Shown in pieces: positions 51,490-62,363 of a DNA stretch of 64,000 bases. Origin of the DNA: Micromonospora parva (GTDB taxonomy: Bacteria; Actinomycetota; Actinomycetes; Mycobacteriales; Micromonosporaceae); assembly GCF_000718515.1 (NCBI RefSeq), contig NZ_JNZS01000020.1:105576-169575 (forward strand), read 5' to 3'. The notes beneath the pieces are model-generated. The model had not been told where the DNA came from. It made no database searches and worked only from the letters and a program-made list of their open reading frames with translations. Position 1 is the stretch's first letter. Each line of letters opens with the position of its first letter. Made by a program: the position numbers and the translations under genes.

Positions 51490-52802
51490 CGGAGCACCTT
51501 CCGGGTGGTGGGTCGGGACGGGGAGGTCAGCAGGAGCAGCGTGCCGACCAGGACGCCGGCGACGGCCACCGCCGCCGCGCGGACCGCGTGCTCCGGTCCC
51601 CACGCCTGCCAGGCCAGACCGAACAGCACTGAGGAGACGAGGTACGCCAGGGCCTGCCCGGTCTGCACCAGCGCGATTCCGGTGGTCCGCAGTCGCGCCG
51701 GCAGCACGGGCCCGGCGAGCGCGATGAGCACACCGTCGGTGGCCGCGTAGAAGGCGCCGTACAGCGTCAGCGCCAGAGCGATCAGTGGCCAGCCGTCGAC
51801 CGGGCCGGCCAGCAGCAGGTACGTCGCACCGAGGGCGGTGTAGCCGCCGATCACCACGGGCAGGCGACCGATCCGGTCGGCGAGCGCGCCGAGCGGGGCG
51901 GCGAGCAGCAGGTAGGCCAGGCTGGTTCCCACCGCGAGCAGCGGGAACCAGCGCAGGCCGAGGTCCATCCGGCGTTGCAGCAGCAGGTAGACGAAGCCGT
52001 CGCCGATGGTGGCCAGGCCGAGCATCGCGGCGGCCAGCACCAGCCGGCGGGCAGGCCCGCCGCGCAGCAGGCCGACCGCCTCGCGGACGGACACCTTCGG
52101 GTCGTCCGGCCCGTCCGCCGCCGGGCCGTCGGCTGCCGGGCCGTCGGCTGCCGGGCCGGTGGGCCGTTCCCGGACGAAGAGCACCAGCACCACGACGGCC
52201 AGTGCCGCGATGCAGAAGCTGGTGACGAAGACCGCGTCGTACGACTGCCCGACGACCAGCAGGACCGCGAACGCGGCGAGCGGCCCGAGGAACGCGCCGA
52301 AGCTGTCCATCGCCCGGTGCACCCCGAATGCCCGACCCAGCGCCTCGGGCGGGGTGGAGAGGGTGATCAGAGCATCGCGTGGCGCGCTGCGCACCCCCTT
52401 GCCGAGCCGGTCGACGGCGATGACGGCACCGATCGCCGGGATCGACCGGCCGGCGAGCAGCAGTCCGAGTTTCGCCACCGCCGAGAGCGCGTACCCGAGG
52501 CCGGCGATCAGTTTGCGCCGCCGGAACCGGTCGGCGGCGAAACCGCCGACGACCCGCAACAGCGCGGTGGCGCCGGTGTGGACGCCGTCCAGCACGCCGA
52601 AGGCCACCGGGCTGAGGTTCAGGCCCAGCACCAGGTAGAGAGGCAGGACCGCGGCCACCATCTCGGCCGACACGTCGGTGATCAGGCTGACCGTGCCGAG
52701 CGCGATGACGTTGCCGCTGACCATCGCGAACCGGCCACGTCGGGGCCCCGGTCCGGGCGGGTCGGCGACGGGTCGGGAGACGGTCGACAGGTACACGCGC
52801 AT
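51486..52802 (-). CDS. MFS transporter
   Basis: The 438-residue protein has 12 predicted helices of the major facilitator superfamily. The loop motif GVHTGATALLRVVGGFAADRFRRRKLIAG (between helices 2 and 3) and DRLGKGVRSAPRDALI are present. A central cytosolic loop holds three GPAAD repeats (about 216-230). The pattern resembles actinobacterial drug or metabolite exporters. The ATG at 52802 starts MRVYLSTV. Its stop overlaps the TolB-like gene start, so the pair forms an operon. The substrate is unknown. Confidence 0.85.
   Translation of the reverse strand: MRVYLSTVSRPVADPPGPGPRRGRFAMVSGNVIALGTVSLITDVSAEMVAAVLPLYLVLGLNLSPVAFGVLDGVHTGATALLRVVGGFAADRFRRRKLIAGLGYALSAVAKLGLLLAGRSIPAIGAVIAVDRLGKGVRSAPRDALITLSTPPEALGRAFGVHRAMDSFGAFLGPLAAFAVLLVVGQSYDAVFVTSFCIAALAVVVLVLFVRERPTGPAADGPAADGPAADGPDDPKVSVREAVGLLRGGPARRLVLAAAMLGLATIGDGFVYLLLQRRMDLGLRWFPLLAVGTSLAYLLLAAPLGALADRIGRLPVVIGGYTALGATYLLLAGPVDGWPLIALALTLYGAFYAATDGVLIALAGPVLPARLRTTGIALVQTGQALAYLVSSVLFGLAWQAWGPEHAVRAAAVAVAGVLVGTLLLLTSPSRPTTRKVLR
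52111..52155 (-). repeat. Three tandem 15-bp units in the MFS loop
   Basis: Three head-to-tail 15-bp copies (52111, 52126, 52141), in frame, encode repeated GPAAD in the central cytosolic loop of the MFS carrier. The last two are identical. Confidence 0.8.
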
Positions 52803-53016
52803 CTCCTCGGATCGACGGCTGACGGGCAGCCATCGTCCGTACTCGCCGCGGTGGACACAACGGACCGTCGGTGGCATCCGGGCGAGGGCCGGGTGAACGG
52901 CTTTCCAACAACGAGGTGTTCGTCTGCCGGGACGCAGTGTTCATCCGCCCGTCGCCCGCCGGCTCATCGACCTTCCTACATTCCTTGCGCTCTTCCCACG
53001 AGGTAAGGAGTCCTGG

Positions 53017-54396
53017 ATGGACATTCGATTCCCCCGTCCGTCGGTGACGCTGGGGCTGGTCACGGTGATCGTCGCCGCGACCGCCGCCGTCGTCGTGACC
53101 GGCGCTGGCGCGGCGTCGGCGGCGAGCGTGACCTTCACGCCGGTCGCCGACACCTACGTCCAGAGCGACACGGCCACCACCAACTACGGCACGTCCGGGC
53201 AGGTCGTGGTGGACAACTCACCGGTGCGGCGCTCGTTCCTGCGCTTCACCGTGAGCGGTGTCAGCGGCACGGTGACCGCCGCCAAGCTGCGACTGCGCAC
53301 GATCAGCGGTAACAGCGGCAGCGACGCCGGCGGCACGTTCCGCCGGATGTCCAACACCACCTGGTCGGAGACCGGCACCACCTGGAACAACCAGCCGGCC
53401 ATCGACGGGGCCACGCTCGGCACGATCGGCGCGGTCAGCGGCAACACCTGGTACGAGGTCGATGTCACGGCCGCGGTCACCGGCAACGGCACGTACAGCT
53501 TCGGCGCCACCTCGGCCAGCGGCGACGGCGCCTACTACGACACCCGGGAGAGCGGCGCTGACGCCCCGCAGCTGGTGGTCAGCACCGGGACCACCACGCC
53601 GCCCCCGTCGGGCGACCCGGTCTTCGTCGGCGCCGGCGACATCGCCGACTCGGGCTCCGGCGACAGTGCCACGGCGGCGCTGCTCGACACCATCCCGGGA
53701 ACTGTCTTCACCACCGGCGACAACGTCTACGACAGTGGGACGGCGTCGCAGTTCAACAGCTACTACGAGCCCACCTGGGGTCGGCACAAGTCCCGTACCC
53801 GCCCGTCGCCGGGCAACCACGACTACAACACGTCGGGCGCGACCGGCTACTACAACTACTTCGGTACGTCCGCCGGCCCGAGCGGTCGCGGCTACTACTC
53901 GTACGACCTCGGCAACTGGCACATCGTGTCGCTGAACTCGAACATCAGCATGTCGGCCGGCTCGGCGCAGGAGCAGTGGTTGCGTGCGGACCTGGCCGCC
54001 AGCGGCAAGCCGTGCACGCTCGCGTACTGGCACCACCCACTGTTCACGTCCAGCTCCAACCACGCGCCGTCGACGTCGACGCGTCCGCTGTACCAGGCCC
54101 TCTACGACTACAACGCCGACGTCGTGGTGTGGGGGCACAACCACGTGTACGAGCGGTTCGCCCCGATGAACCCGGCCGGTGCCGCCGACTCGAGTCGGGG
54201 GCTGCGTAGCTTCGTCGCCGGGATGGGCGGCGCCGGCCACTACGGCTTCGGCACCATCCAGCCCAACAGCGAGGCACGTAACAGCTCGGCGTGGGGCCTG
54301 CTGAAGTTCACCCTGCACTCCAACAGCTACGACTGGCAGTTCGTCCCGGTGGCCGGCCAGACCTACACGGACACCGGCACCACCTCCTGCCACTGA
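53017..54396 (+). CDS. Secreted metallophosphoesterase with DNRLRE (CBM96-like) domain
   Basis: The 459-residue protein starts at the ATG 53017 behind GTAAGGAG. A signal peptide (1-35) leads to a DNRLRE-type beta-sandwich (about 37-190: PVADTYVQSDTATTNYG, SFLRFTVSGVSG, TWSETGTTWNNQPA). A calcineurin-like phosphatase domain (about 200-450) follows, with all metal motifs: GDIADSGSGD, GDNVYDSG, GNHDYNT, YWHHPLF and GHNHVYER. It is predicted to be an extracellular phosphodiesterase or acid phosphatase that may bind a polysaccharide through the first domain. It stands alone, with a strong terminator after it. Confidence 0.9.
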   Translation: MDIRFPRPSVTLGLVTVIVAATAAVVVTGAGAASAASVTFTPVADTYVQSDTATTNYGTSGQVVVDNSPVRRSFLRFTVSGVSGTVTAAKLRLRTISGNSGSDAGGTFRRMSNTTWSETGTTWNNQPAIDGATLGTIGAVSGNTWYEVDVTAAVTGNGTYSFGATSASGDGAYYDTRESGADAPQLVVSTGTTTPPPSGDPVFVGAGDIADSGSGDSATAALLDTIPGTVFTTGDNVYDSGTASQFNSYYEPTWGRHKSRTRPSPGNHDYNTSGATGYYNYFGTSAGPSGRGYYSYDLGNWHIVSLNSNISMSAGSAQEQWLRADLAASGKPCTLAYWHHPLFTSSSNHAPSTSTRPLYQALYDYNADVVVWGHNHVYERFAPMNPAGAADSSRGLRSFVAGMGGAGHYGFGTIQPNSEARNSSAWGLLKFTLHSNSYDWQFVPVAGQTYTDTGTTSCH

Positions 54397-54402
54397 CCGC
54401 GC

Positions 54403-54436
54403 GGTCCCGCTGCGCCGTCAGCGGCGCAGCGGGACC
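54403..54436 (+). terminator. 15-bp hairpin after the phosphoesterase gene
   Basis: GGTCCCGCTGCGCCG (54403-54417) pairs with CGGCGCAGCGGGACC (54422-54436) around a 4-nt loop, seven bases after the stop. Confidence 0.85.
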
Positions 54437-54496
54437 CTCGCTCCCCCTGGCCGACGGAGCCCGCTCGATCGCGGCGACCCGCGCGGTTCCACGGCG

Positions 54497-54545
54497 AGAT
54501 CTTGGACAGTTTCCGTTCACCCGGAACGGAAACTGTCCAAGATCT
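54497..54545. repeat. Perfect 22-bp palindrome
   Basis: The arms at 54497-54518 and 54524-54545 are exact inverted copies (AGATCTTGGACAGTTTCC at the outer end) with a 5-nt centre. It lies in a 281-bp gene-free stretch between two terminators, so termination alone does not explain it. Like 363-424 it starts with a GATC block and contains a GTTT-CGT segment, suggesting a dispersed REP-like family. Confidence 0.8.
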
Positions 54546-54625
54546 ACGAAAATCGCCAGGTCCGGCGCCGCGATCGGCTGCCAGGGCCGACCCGGTCAAG
54601 TCCCGACGGCACGCGACCGAACGAC

Positions 54626-54660
54626 GTGTGCCCCCGCCCGGAACGCGGGCAGGGGCACAC
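54626..54660 (-). terminator. Terminator of the second mms operon
   Basis: GTGTGCCCC (54626-54634) pairs with GGGGCACAC (54652-54660), and inner GCCCG with CGGGC, around a 5-nt loop. It lies 17 bp beyond the mmsB stop on the minus strand. Confidence 0.85.
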
Positions 54661-54677
54661 GGGCGTACGTCAGGGCG

Positions 54678-55924
54678 TCAGCGGGACGTGCCGGCGCGAC
54701 GCTTGTTGTAGACGTCGAAGGCGACCGCGACGAGCAGGACGAGGCCCTTCACCACGGACTGGGTCGACTGGTCGATGCCCATGAGCTGCATGCCGTTGCT
54801 CATCACCGCCATGATCAGACCACCGACCATCGCACCCACCACGGTGCCCACGCCGCCGGTGACCGCCGCGCCGCCGATGAAGGCCGCGGCGATCGCGTCC
54901 AGCTCGAACATGTTGCCAGCGGCGGGCTGGGCGCCGTTGGACCGCGACGAGTAGATGACGCCGGCCACCGCCGCCAGGAAGCCCATGTTGACGAACATCC
55001 AGAAGTTGACGGTGCGGACCTTCACCCCGGACAGCGCCGCCGCCGACAGGTTGCCGCCGATCGCGTAGACCTGGCGGCCGAAGACGGTACGCCGGGTGAG
55101 CAGGCCGTAAACCAGCACCAGGACCGCCAGGATGATCAGCACGATCGGCAGCCCTCGGGCGTGCGCCAACTGCCAGGCGAAGTACATGAGGACCGCGCCG
55201 ACCAGCACGACCCGGGCGACGAACAGCGGGAACGACTCGACCGGCTGCTGGTAGCGGATCCGCGCCACGCGGGTGCGGAAGCCGCTGACCGCGTAGCCGG
55301 CCACGGCGATGGCGCCGATCAGCAACGTGAAGGCGTCGAAGCCCTCGCCGCCGAGCAGGCCGTTGAGGAAGCCCGCCGCGACCTGCTGGTACTCGGAGGG
55401 GAACGGCGACAGCGAGATGTTGTCGAGCACCCGCAGGGTGAGACCCCGGAACAGCAGCATGCCGGCCAGGGTCACGATGAAGGCCGGAATGCCGGCGTAC
55501 GCCACCCAGAACCCGTGCCAGGCGCCTACCGCGACGCCGACGACAAGCGCCGCGACGACGCCGATCCACCAGGGATGGCCCTGCTGGATCACCAGGACGG
55601 CGGAGACCGCTCCGGTGAGCGCGACGACCGATCCGACCGACAGGTCGATGTGCCCGCCGATGATCAGGATGACCATGCCGATCGCGAGGACCAGGATGTA
55701 CGAGTACTGGAGAACGATGTTGGTGATGTTGCCGGGGCTCAGCAACACCCCGTCGGTCAGGACCGCGAAGAGCGCGACGATGACGACCAGGGCGACGTAG
55801 ATGCCGCTCTGCCGCAGGTTGTTCAACACCAGCGCGCGCAGGTCGTTCGTCCCGCTGTGCAGGGCGGCGGTGGGTGTGCTGTCCGGCGGCGTGGGGCGCT
55901 CCGTCGAAGGGGTCTTGATGCTGG

Positions 55925-55928
<4 letters not shown>
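54678..55928 (-). CDS. mmsB: Multiple-monosaccharide ABC transporter permease, second copy
   Basis: The 416-residue permease has the RbsC/XylH fold. Its segments match those of the copy at 20325-21623: [74 protein letters not shown]. The ATG at 55928 overlaps the mmsA stop. It transports a sugar delivered by the ChvE-like protein encoded at 57547. The neighbouring GH27 and LacI genes suggest galactose or a galactoside product. Confidence 0.92.
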
Positions 55929-57463
<1,535 letters not shown>

Positions 57464-57506
57464 GGTCACTGTCCTCCGTCAGGTCTGGACGCGGTACACG
57501 CCCAGG

Positions 57507-57540
57507 CGTCGGGCCCGGCGGATGACCGCCGGGCCCGACG
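57507..57540 (-). terminator. Intercistronic 15-bp hairpin between chvE and mmsA
   Basis: CGTCGGGCCCGGCGG (57507-57521), an ATGA loop, then its exact complement (57526-57540). It lies seven bases after the chvE stop, inside the operon. It probably acts as a partial terminator or an mRNA-stabilising end, giving more binding protein than ATPase and permease. Confidence 0.8.
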
Positions 57541-57546
57541 AGTGGC

Positions 57547-58689
57547 TTACTTCTTGGCCTGACCGGCGGCGACCTCTTCCGCCGTCCAGTAGCCGGAGTC
57601 GATCAGCGTCGCCTTGATGTCGTCCTTGTAGACGGTCGCGATCGGCAGCAGGTACGCCGGGACGACCTTGACGCCGTTGTTGTACGTCTCGGTGTCGTTG
57701 GCCTGCGGCTGCTTCTTCTGCAGGAACGCCTCGGCCGCGTTCACGGCCTGCTCGGCCAGCAGTCGGGTGTCCTTGAAGACCGTGGAGCTCTGCACGCCGT
57801 CGTTGATCAGCTTGATCGAGGCGATCTCCGCGTCCTGGCCGGTCACGACCGGGAGCTTCTTCGCGCCCTTGCCGTAGCCGGCGTTCTGCAGGGCGGTGAT
57901 GATGCCCCGGGAGATGCCGTCGTACGGCGACAGCACCCCGTCGACCTTCGAGCCGTCGTTGTAGCTGGAGGTGAGCAGGTTCTCCATCCGCTTCTGCGCG
58001 GTCTCCTGCTGCCACCGCAGGATGGCGACCTGCTCGGGGGTGGTCTGCTTGGACTTGACGACCAGCGTGCCGTCCTCGATGAACGGCTTCAGGGTGTCCA
58101 TCGCGCCGCCGAAGAAGTACTGGGTGTTGTTGTCATCCAGCGACCCGGCGAAGAGCTCGACGTTCAGCGGCCCCTTGGCCGTGCCCTTCGTGCCGTCCTT
58201 GTTCAGCAGGCCGAGACCGACCAGCAGCGCGGTGCCCTGGGCGACGCCGACCTTGTAGTTGTCGAAGCTGACGTAGAAGTCGACGTCCTTGCTGCCGCGG
58301 ATCAGCCGGTCGTAGGAGATGACCGGGATCTTCGCGGCCGCGGCGGCCTGCAGCTGGCTGCTGAGCGCCGTGCCGTCGATCGCCGCGAGGATGAGGACAT
58401 CCGCGCCCTGGGTGATCATCTGGTCGACCTGCTGCGACTGCGTGGGGATGTCGTCGCCGGCGTACTGGAGGTCGACCTTGTAGCCCTTGGCCTCGAGCTT
58501 CGACTTCACCGCGTTGCCGTCGGCGATCCACCGCTCCGAGGTCTGGGTCGGCATCGACACACCGATGGTCAGATCGCTGGGCTTCTCGTCACCGGTCTTG
58601 TCACCGCTGCCCGCACCCCCGCCGCTGCATGCCGCCAAGCTCAGCGCGAGTGCCGCGCCGCCGAGAGCAACCAGGAATTTCCTGCCCAC
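57547..58689 (-). CDS. chvE: Multiple-monosaccharide ABC transporter substrate-binding lipoprotein, second copy
   Basis: The 380-residue lipoprotein has a signal peptide ending in lipobox LAAC (Cys about 21). The two-lobe binding domain contains IGVSMPTQTSERWIADG, VISYDRLIRGSKDVDFY, VSFDNYKVGVAQG, VELFAGSLDDNNTQYFF and LPVVTGQDAEIASIKL. It belongs to the ChvE family with the copy at 19169 but differs in several sites near the ligand pocket. It is the first gene of its operon, downstream of a promoter with a LacI-type operator. The ATG at 58689 follows GGAGAAGCC. Confidence 0.92.
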   Translation of the reverse strand: MGRKFLVALGGAALALSLAACSGGGAGSGDKTGDEKPSDLTIGVSMPTQTSERWIADGNAVKSKLEAKGYKVDLQYAGDDIPTQSQQVDQMITQGADVLILAAIDGTALSSQLQAAAAAKIPVISYDRLIRGSKDVDFYVSFDNYKVGVAQGTALLVGLGLLNKDGTKGTAKGPLNVELFAGSLDDNNTQYFFGGAMDTLKPFIEDGTLVVKSKQTTPEQVAILRWQQETAQKRMENLLTSSYNDGSKVDGVLSPYDGISRGIITALQNAGYGKGAKKLPVVTGQDAEIASIKLINDGVQSSTVFKDTRLLAEQAVNAAEAFLQKKQPQANDTETYNNGVKVVPAYLLPIATVYKDDIKATLIDSGYWTAEEVAAGQAKK

Positions 58690-58750
58690 CGGCTTCTCCT
58701 CTCAGGACTCCCCCGCCGACTGCCCGGGGCCAACTGTCATCTTTCGGGTA

Positions 58751-58778
58751 GTGTTAGCGCTCACAAACATTGCGTCAA
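58751..58778 (-). promoter_or_regulatory. chvE promoter with embedded LacI-type operator
   Basis: On the minus strand TTGACG (58778-58773), a 16-nt spacer and TAACAC (58756-58751) form the promoter. The inverted repeat TGTGAGCGCTAACA (58765-58752; six of seven pairs) overlaps the spacer and -10 box, so a bound LacI protein would block RNA polymerase. Confidence 0.75.
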
Positions 58779-58906
58779 CACCTGATCCGAAATACCGGTG
58801 TCACGGTCTCGTAACGGAGCATCCAGGCGAGCGTAGCGATACGACCGATCAGCCGGAAGGGCAGGACGCGACAACTCAGCGTGGTCGTCCACGGCACCGA
58901 CAGACC

Positions 58907-58942
58907 GGTGCCCGCGGACGACGTCTGTCGTCCGCGGGCACC
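58907..58942 (-). terminator. 16-bp hairpin after the GH27 gene
   Basis: GGTGCCCGCGGACGAC (58907-58922), a GTCT loop, then its exact complement (58927-58942), 60 bp beyond the GH27 stop. It ends the GH27 transcript before the chvE promoter. Confidence 0.85.
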
Positions 58943-59001
58943 AGCACTACCGTCGGGTCAGATGGGTCGCCGGGGCCTCGTCGGCCGGCGAACCCGATCG
59001 G

Positions 59002-60747
<1,746 letters not shown>

Positions 60748-60925
60748 TCATGTTACGGCGACATTTCACGAGGTTCAATACCTTCACGAGGTCGTATCGC
60801 CCGAGGTCGATTGACTACACTGCGCAACGCATCGAGTCACGTCTTATCGGTGACGAAGCCGGAAATTGCCGCACGCCGACGTCGGCCCGCACCCCCGGCC
60901 GCACCCGCACCCGCTCAGCGGGCAG

Positions 60926-60952
60926 CCGCGGCGGGACCGATGCCCGCCGCGG
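60926..60952 (-). terminator. 10-bp hairpin after the LacI gene
   Basis: CCGCGGCGGG (60926-60935) pairs exactly with CCCGCCGCGG (60943-60952) around a 7-nt loop, 16 bp beyond the LacI stop. Confidence 0.7.
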
Positions 60953-60967
60953 GGGCACCTCTGATGG

Positions 60968-61972
60968 TCAGCGCGGTGGGGCGACACTCTGGCGGGCGAC
61001 CAGGGCCGGGGCGACGGTCTGCCGCAGCGCCCCGCCGGTGCCCGACTCGATCTGCGACAGCAACATCTGCAGGCTCGCCCGCGCCACCGCGTCGAAGTCG
61101 GGTCGGACGGTGGTCAGCGGCGGAATGAAGTACGCCGCCTCCGGCACGTCGTCGAAGCCGACCACACTGATCTCGTCCGGCACCCGCCGGCCGAACTCGT
61201 GCAGCGCCCGCAGCACGCCCAACGCGAGATGGTCGTTGGCGGTGAAGACGGCGGTGACCTCCGGCATCCGCGCCAACATCTGCCCGCACCGGTAGCCCGA
61301 CGCGGCCGACCAGTCCCCCGGCATCGGCGGCGGCGGATCCAACCCGGCGGCCAGCAGCGCCTGCCGCCAGCCGTCGATCCGGCCGACGCTGTCGAACCAG
61401 TCGGTCGGCCCGGAGACGTGCCAGACGGTGCGGTGCCCGGCGTCGAGGAGATGTTGCGTGGCCGCCCGGGCGCCCGCCACCTGGTCGACGGTCACCAGCG
61501 GCACCGGCCGGCTCGGGTCGCCGTCGACGGTGACCAGCGGGACGTCCTTGGGCAGGCGCTCCAAGGCCTCACCGGCCGACTCGACCGGGGCGATGACCAC
61601 GATGCCGGCGACCCGGTGCGACAGGTGCCGCTCGACGGCCGCCGAGATGGACCGGTGGTCGAGGTTGCGCACGCTGCCGACACTGACCGCGAAGCCCTCT
61701 TCCGCGGCGGTCTGCTCCAACGCGGCCAGCAGCGACGCCGGACCGTAGAGCGTCGTGTTCTGCGCGACCACGCCGATGACCTGTGATCGACCGGTCACCA
61801 GGGCGCGCGCCGCGCCGTTGGGGCGGTAGCCGAGTTCGGCGATCGCCGCGCGCACCCGAAGCCGGGTCTGCTCACGGACGTTGGGGTGCCCGTTGAGCAC
61901 CCGCGACACCGTCTGATGGGAGACACCGGCGAGACGAGCAACGTCCGTCATCGCGGGACCGTGGACGGCCAT
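60968..61972 (-). CDS. LacI-family transcriptional regulator
   Basis: The 334-residue protein has the LacI helix-turn-helix and hinge (MTDVARLAGVSHQTVSRVLN, VREQTRLRVRAAIAELGYRP, NGAARALVTGRS) and a two-lobe sugar-binding domain. It shows VIGVVAQNTTLYGP, VAGIVVIAPVESAGE, VTAVFTANDHLALGVLRAL and ISVVGFDDVPEAAYFIPPLT. The start at ATG 61972 (MAVHGPAMTDV) is used; an internal ATG eight codons on is possible. By position and operator similarity (58752, 60724) it most likely represses the second mms operon and the GH27 gene and is released by a galactoside-derived sugar. Confidence 0.9.
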   Translation of the reverse strand: MAVHGPAMTDVARLAGVSHQTVSRVLNGHPNVREQTRLRVRAAIAELGYRPNGAARALVTGRSQVIGVVAQNTTLYGPASLLAALEQTAAEEGFAVSVGSVRNLDHRSISAAVERHLSHRVAGIVVIAPVESAGEALERLPKDVPLVTVDGDPSRPVPLVTVDQVAGARAATQHLLDAGHRTVWHVSGPTDWFDSVGRIDGWRQALLAAGLDPPPPMPGDWSAASGYRCGQMLARMPEVTAVFTANDHLALGVLRALHEFGRRVPDEISVVGFDDVPEAAYFIPPLTTVRPDFDAVARASLQMLLSQIESGTGGALRQTVAPALVARQSVAPPR

Positions 61973-62363
61973 TTCACTCCCCCCGCTACATCTCCGGCCC
62001 GCGGCCCGTCGACGTCGACTGGAGCGGCCCGGCCCGATCCCCCTCGCTCAGTCACCACGCCGGTGCTGAATCCCAGGTGACCAGCGCTGGATCGCCGACA
62101 GTCTACGCCAGCAACCGTCCTGAACACGGCATGGCTCTGTCGGGTCTGCGCAACCCGCCCACGCCGTACCACCCGGTCCCCGCCGGAGGTGCGCGCCAGC
62201 CGGTGCGGCGCGCGGCCCCCGACGTGGTACGCCGGCCCGCCCGCGCTCCTGGACAGAGCGTGGAGCAGGCCGGCGCGGGCCCGACACGGTGGCGCCGACT
62301 CGACATGCCGTACGGCGTGCGCGGCCGGCGCCACCGGTCAGACCGGACGTCGTGTGACTGGTG
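61973..62363. other. Gene-free region between LacI and GH43 genes
   Basis: This 391-bp stretch holds the LacI leader and the 3' flank of the GH43 gene. Short frames occur on both strands but have neither ribosome sites nor recognisable protein. I see no TGTTAGCG-type operator here, so the LacI gene may not be autoregulated by the same site. A short GTGAC/GTCAC hairpin overlaps the GH43 stop. Confidence 0.5.

Noticed and set aside
52111..52155. Short regular repeats considered as a CRISPR-like array.
   Set aside because: Units are only 15 bp, contiguous with no spacers, and encode an in-frame protein linker. The same applies to 27422-27517.
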